Source: CAVQCA01 sp963763115
Lineage (GTDB): Bacteria > Pseudomonadota > Gammaproteobacteria > UBA9214
Length of the DNA: 64,000 bases
NCBI GenBank assembly: GCA_963763115.1
Contig: CAVXNM010000041.1
Location: 1 to 64,000 of the forward strand
Direction of reading: 5' to 3'
In this document: positions 60,435 to 64,000 of the stretch, in pieces
How positions within the stretch are numbered: the first letter of the stretch is position 1
How the letters are laid out: each line of letters opens with the position of its first letter
Notes under the pieces: model-generated
Databases searched by the model: none
Seen by the model: only the letters and a program-made list of their open reading frames with translations
Told to the model about the DNA's origin: nothing
Program-made: the position numbers and the translations under genes

Positions 60435-60521
60435 CAGGCCTGCGCTCCAGGGTATTTGCGAGGTTTCTGATAACCCCGGGAGCCGAACCGAAGGGCTGTT
60501 AGTAAAGCCCAAAATCAGGTA

Positions 60522-60605
60522 ATAGCCACGGAACCACGGAATCACACAGAAAGATTTTTGAATGATCTTATAGTCCGTGTTTTTCCGTGTGCTCCCGTGG
60601 CCATG
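60522..60605. repeat. Imperfect inverted repeat
   Basis: tagccacggaaccacggaa on the left and ttttccgtgtgctcccgtgg on the right could fold around an AT-rich loop. The words resemble each other and are repeated within each arm (cacgga). It lies between ccoH and the SafE-type gene and may be a decayed repeat element. Confidence 0.5.
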
Positions 60606-60708
60606 TGTGTTTTTGTACAGGCGTTATTCCAAAAGCCAGGTGACAGTAACAGGTGAGTCCTTCCTTCCTTCCTCTTCGGAGATTTTCAGCAAGGCGATCC
60701 GCGTGAAT

Positions 60709-61479
60709 ATGGAACTGACACTACCGGCGGCGTTTCTGGTGGGCCTGCTGGGCGGGGTGCACTGCGTGGGCATGTGCAGCGGCATTGTGGGAGCCCTGAG
60801 CAGCGGGCTCGCCCCCGGCATACGCCTGTCGCGCTGGCGTTTTCTATCGGCACTGCTCGCCTATAACGGCGGACGTATCATCAGCTATGGCCTTGCCGGG
60901 CTGCTGCTCGGATTGCTGGGGCAGCAGGTCGGCGCCCTGAAAATCTTCGGGTCTTTTCCGGTCGGCAGGGTGGTCGGCGGCGTCTTCATGATCCTGTTCG
61001 GTTTCTACCTGGCCGGATGGTGGCGCGTCTTGCTGGTGCTGGAAAAAGCCGGCGCGCACCTCTGGAAACATGTCGAACCCCTGGGGCGGCGTTTTATCCC
61101 GGTACAGGGCAGCGGCCAGGCGTTCATGCTGGGACTGGTCTGGGGCTGGCTGCCCTGCGGCATGGTCTATGCTGTGCTGGCGCTTGCGCTGGCGAGCGGC
61201 AGCGTGCTTTATGGCGGGCTGGTCATGCTGGTATTCGGCCTGGGCACTCTGCCCCTGATGGTGAGCATGGGTTTTGCGATCGGCACGCTGACGCGCGTAT
61301 TGCAGAGGCGTATACTGCGCACCCTTGCCGGGGTCACGGTCATGATGTTCGGCCTCTATACCCTGGTACTGGCACCGCCCATGCATGAGCATCACGGACA
61401 AGCGTCGCCGGATGGGTCGGCTGCCAGTGCCCCCGCACGGCACCAGAACCATGGGCGTATGGAATCCATGCCACCCTGA
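60709..61479 (+). CDS. SafE/TauE-like membrane protein of cco locus
   Basis: A 256-residue membrane protein of the sulfite-exporter/UreH-like family that is often last in cco clusters and has been linked to copper supply. The start ATG at 60709 gives MELTLPAAFLVGLLGGVHCV; the longer open frame from 60577 is in repeat DNA. Landmarks: GVHCVGMCSGIVGAL near residue 17, AYNGGRIISYGLAGLLLGLL near 53, WGWLPCGMVYAVLALALASG near 148 (the LPCGMVY motif) and a His-rich C-terminus (HEHHGQ ... HQNHGRM). Role in copper is inferred from context and the His tail. Confidence 0.8.
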   Translation: MELTLPAAFLVGLLGGVHCVGMCSGIVGALSSGLAPGIRLSRWRFLSALLAYNGGRIISYGLAGLLLGLLGQQVGALKIFGSFPVGRVVGGVFMILFGFYLAGWWRVLLVLEKAGAHLWKHVEPLGRRFIPVQGSGQAFMLGLVWGWLPCGMVYAVLALALASGSVLYGGLVMLVFGLGTLPLMVSMGFAIGTLTRVLQRRILRTLAGVTVMMFGLYTLVLAPPMHEHHGQASPDGSAASAPARHQNHGRMESMPP

Positions 61480-61531
61480 GCCGCAGGACTCCCGTGTACC
61501 CGCATCCGGGCTTGCCGGCATAATATTAGAA

Positions 61532-61547
61532 ACACAATATATAGTGT
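61532..61547. promoter_or_regulatory. NrdR box upstream of nrdJ
   Basis: acacaatatatagtgt is a near-palindrome matching the NrdR consensus (ACAC-wATATAw-GTGT). It lies about 260 bases before nrdJ. A second box, as NrdR usually needs, is not clear; gttaactatatgta near 61604 is a weak candidate. Confidence 0.7.
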
Positions 61548-61808
61548 TTAACTGTTGCGCTGCCCGATTCGTTGATCATCTGTATTGACATCGTAAAAAA
61601 TTTGTTAACTATATGTAATATATTTATATATTTTACATTTCAAATCAGGCTTGACAGCTCCTTCTCGCGCGCATAATCTTCGGGCCCTGCACACAACATC
61701 TTGTGTTTGTGACCGGATACCCGGAATGCGGTATTCGACTCATGCAGGGACCCGACAAACATGTTTGACCAACAAGAAATTATACTCAGGAGGAGGGGAT
61801 CAAACGCC
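61548..61808. other. AT-rich upstream region of nrdJ
   Basis: An AT-rich stretch (61590-61640) holds the likely promoter. No cobalamin riboswitch core could be seen although the enzyme uses B12. The ribosome site aggaggagggg ends about 12 bases before the ATG at 61809. Confidence 0.45.
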
Positions 61809-63962
61809 ATGACCACCACTGCACATCTCAAAGCGGTACCTGCCAGCGCCGCCCGGATACCCATGCAACCGGCTTCCCAGGATATCTGGGAGAAGAAATA
61901 CCGGCTGCAGGCAAAAGACGGCACGCCGGTCGATCTGACCATCGACGATACCTACCAGCGCGTGGCGCGCGCGCTGGCCGATGTCGAGACCACGTCGGAA
62001 CTGCGCGAGACCTGGTACCGGGAGTTCCTCTGGGCCCTGCGGCACGGCGCGATCCCGGCCGGGCGCATTATCTCCAATGCCGGCGCCCGGGAACACAAGC
62101 CGTCCACCTCCACCATCAACTGCACCGTGTCCGGCACCATCGCCGATTCCATGAACGATATTCTGGAGAAGGTGCATGAGGCCGGGCTGACGCTGAAGGC
62201 CGGCTGTGGCATCGGCTATGAGTTTTCCACGCTGCGTCCCCGCGGGGCCTATGTCTCCGGCGCCGGCGCCTACACCTCCGGCCCGCTGTCCTTCATGGAT
62301 ATCTACGACAAGATGTGTTTCACCGTGTCGTCCGCCGGCGGCCGGCGTGGCGCGCAAATGGCGACCTTTGATGTCGGCCACCCGGATGTGATGGACTTCA
62401 TCCGTGCCAAGCGCGAGGACGGCCGCCTGCGGCAGTTCAACCTGTCATTGCTGGTCAGCCAGGAGTTCATGGATGCCGTCAGGAACGACGCCGACTGGCA
62501 ACTCGCGTTTCCCATCAACCGCCAGGAGCTGGATGGCGGTATCGATCTGAACGATTCACAGCGGGTGATCTGGCGGGAGTGGCCCGTGCAGGGCGATTAC
62601 ATCACCAACAATGCCGGACTGGTGGCCTGCAAGGTTTACAAGACCGTGCCGGCGCGGCGCCTGTGGAACATGATCATGAGTTCGACCTACGATTTTGCCG
62701 AACCGGGCTTCATCCTGATCGACAAGGTCAACGAGATGAACAATAACTGGTTCTGCGAGAATATCCGCGCCACCAATCCCTGCGGCGAGCAGCCGCTGCC
62801 GCCCTATGGCGCCTGCCTGCTGGGCTCGATTAACCTGACCAAGTTTGTGCGCGATCCGTTTATGGACAAGGCGGAATTCGACTGGAAGGAATTCCGCAAG
62901 GTGGTGGCCGTCTTCACCCGCATGCTGGACAACGTCGTCGAGATCAACGGGCTGCCGCTGGAGGAACAGCGCAGCGAGATCACGCGCAAGCGCCGCCACG
63001 GCATGGGTTTTCTGGGCCTCGGCTCCACGGTTACGATGCTGTGCATGAAGTACGGCGGGGAGGACTCGGTGCAGTTCACCGAGCGCGTCAGTCGTGAACT
63101 GGCGCTGACCGGCTGGCAGGTGGCGCTCGACCTGGCCAGGGAGAAGGGTCAGGCGCCGATCATGGACGAGGACTTCGAAGTCACCGGGGAGATGCTGCGC
63201 AAGCGGCCCGAGATGCGTCGCGACGGTTACCTGCCCGGCGACAGGGTGAAGGGCAGGGTGCTGCACGCGAAGTACAGCCGTTACATGCAGCGTCTGGCCG
63301 AAGTGGCGCCCGAACTGGTGTCTGAACTGGCGGAGAACGGCGCCCGTTTCACCCATCACAGCTCCATCGCACCGACCGGCACCATATCGCTGTCACTGGC
63401 CAACAATGCCAGCAATGGCATCGAACCCAGTTTCGCGCACCATTATTTCCGCAATGTGATCCGCGAAGGCAAGAAGAGCAAGGAAAAAGTTGACGTGTTC
63501 TCGTTCGAGCTGCTGGCCTTCCGGGAGCTGGTTAATTCGCAGGCCAGCGCCAGCATGGAAGGCGGAGGCGATGCGCTGCCGGATTATTTCATTGCCGCCG
63601 ACAACGTCACGCCGAAGCAGCATGTCGATATCCAGGCGGCGGCGCAGAAGTGGGTGGATTCCTCGATTTCCAAGACGGCCAATGTGCCGACGGACTATCC
63701 CTTCGAGGACTTCAAGGGTATCTACCTGTATGCCTACCAGAAGGAGCTGAAGGGCTGCACGACATTCCGCTTCAACCCGGAGGCCTTCCAGGGCGTGCTG
63801 GTCAAGGAGAAGGATCTGGAAAAGACCACCTATGAATTCACGCTGGAGGACGGCACGGTGGTGAGCCTCAGGGGCAATGAAGAGGTGGAGTATGACGGCG
63901 AGATCCATACGGCCGCCAATCTCTACGATGCCCTCAAGGAAGGGTACTACGGGAAATTCTGA
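61809..63962 (+). CDS. nrdJ: B12-dependent ribonucleoside-diphosphate reductase NrdJ
   Basis: A 717-residue class II ribonucleotide reductase, making deoxyribonucleotides without oxygen or an iron centre. Start ATG at 61809 follows an extended aggaggagggg; an earlier ATG at 61761 is possible. Motifs: STINCTVSGTIADSMNDIL near residue 100 (active-site Cys), GCGIGYEFSTLRPRGAYVSG near 134, RATNPCGEQPLPPYGACLLG broken as ATNPCGEQPLPPYGACLLG near 322 (the NPCGE catalytic Cys and Glu), and HHSSIAPTGTISLSLANNAS near 517. The C-terminal zinc/Cys region is short, ending DALKEGYYGKF, so the last Cys pair may be on the next gene's product or absent. Oxygen-independent synthesis fits the micro-oxic oxidase. 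Confidence 0.92.
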   Translation: MTTTAHLKAVPASAARIPMQPASQDIWEKKYRLQAKDGTPVDLTIDDTYQRVARALADVETTSELRETWYREFLWALRHGAIPAGRIISNAGAREHKPSTSTINCTVSGTIADSMNDILEKVHEAGLTLKAGCGIGYEFSTLRPRGAYVSGAGAYTSGPLSFMDIYDKMCFTVSSAGGRRGAQMATFDVGHPDVMDFIRAKREDGRLRQFNLSLLVSQEFMDAVRNDADWQLAFPINRQELDGGIDLNDSQRVIWREWPVQGDYITNNAGLVACKVYKTVPARRLWNMIMSSTYDFAEPGFILIDKVNEMNNNWFCENIRATNPCGEQPLPPYGACLLGSINLTKFVRDPFMDKAEFDWKEFRKVVAVFTRMLDNVVEINGLPLEEQRSEITRKRRHGMGFLGLGSTVTMLCMKYGGEDSVQFTERVSRELALTGWQVALDLAREKGQAPIMDEDFEVTGEMLRKRPEMRRDGYLPGDRVKGRVLHAKYSRYMQRLAEVAPELVSELAENGARFTHHSSIAPTGTISLSLANNASNGIEPSFAHHYFRNVIREGKKSKEKVDVFSFELLAFRELVNSQASASMEGGGDALPDYFIAADNVTPKQHVDIQAAAQKWVDSSISKTANVPTDYPFEDFKGIYLYAYQKELKGCTTFRFNPEAFQGVLVKEKDLEKTTYEFTLEDGTVVSLRGNEEVEYDGEIHTAANLYDALKEGYYGKF

Positions 63963-63997
63963 TCAACAGGACGCAACCAGACACGCAGGAGCCGCCC

Positions 63998-64000
63998 ATG
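63998..64000 (+). CDS. Start codon of next gene (cut off)
   Basis: ATG at the very end of the window, preceded by gcaggagccgccc, a good ribosome site 35 bases after nrdJ. In nrdJ operons the following gene often encodes a small NrdJ C-terminal or NrdJb-like part, which would fit the short C-terminus; this cannot be seen here. Confidence 0.5.

Noticed and set aside
61548..61808. Cobalamin riboswitch before nrdJ
   Set aside because: No B12-box-like core was found in this AT-rich stretch; the NrdR box is the only regulatory site I can support.
1..64000. tRNA or rRNA genes
   Set aside because: No cloverleaf with the conserved TTCGA arm and no rRNA signature sequence was recognised on either strand by eye; a covariance search would be decisive.

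Overview
The window looks like a chromosomal segment of a gammaproteobacterium, probably a facultatively anaerobic or microaerobic sulfur- or nitrogen-metabolising one. This is inferred from gene content: a complete cbb3 oxidase operon with its maturation genes, an ETHE1-type persulfide dioxygenase with a rhodanese, a sigma-54/NasR-type assimilatory nitrate cluster with cyanase, and a B12-dependent ribonucleotide reductase. No rRNA, tRNA or CRISPR array was recognised, and the species cannot be named from this sequence.

Region 1 (1-30 kb) is an accessory, repeat-riddled stretch. It opens with an IS1634-type insertion sequence whose right end supplies the stop codon of a RAYT (REP-associated tyrosine transposase) gene, followed by a truncated IS200 remnant. 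Mostly unlinked single genes follow: YfdX, a broken MFS exporter, metallo-beta-lactamase-fold hydrolase, lipoproteins, GST, Tat-exported beta-carbonic anhydrase, lytic transglycosylase-like lipoprotein, acetolactate decarboxylase, O-methyltransferase, aldo/keto reductase, SelO, AraC regulator, bacterioferritin/Bfd, a broken OprB-like porin beside a FucP permease, and an EamA transporter. Between them lie four short repeat families: A (core aataggggacagaccacg), B (core ggggccggatacattt), C (core aaaggggtcagactcgatt) and D (core ggtgtcagagcac). They often form inverted pairs at gene ends. Family A bounds a complete RAYT element (13205-14027) and two short derivatives with the same internal deletion.

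Region 2 (30-34.6 kb) holds a 1009-residue methyltransferase/VWA (NorD/CbbO-like) fusion, then the persulfide dioxygenase, a 50-residue membrane protein and a rhodanese.

Region 3 (34.9-50.5 kb) is the nitrate assimilation locus: nrtABC, nirB, nirD and nasA on the + strand; cynS, a PP2C/protein-kinase fusion, nirC and nasR on the - strand. Both nrtA and nirC have a sigma-54 promoter with correct GG-N10-GC spacing, followed by a leader RNA with two hexaloop hairpins (A at loop position 1, G at 4) and a terminator competing with the second hairpin. The nearby nasR encodes the NIT-ANTAR protein expected to read these leaders. nirB, nasA and nirC all carry single-base frameshifts as given, so sequence error or recent decay must be considered.

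Region 4 (50.6-61.5 kb) is the cbb3 oxidase locus: ccoI-ccoS on the - strand, then a Yip1-family gene, ccoNOQP, a 90-residue membrane protein, ccoG, ccoH/fixH and a SafE-type exporter on the + strand. A perfect FNR half-site palindrome and an IS5-like MITE lie in the divergent gap. The window ends with nrdJ, preceded by an NrdR box, and the start codon of the next gene.
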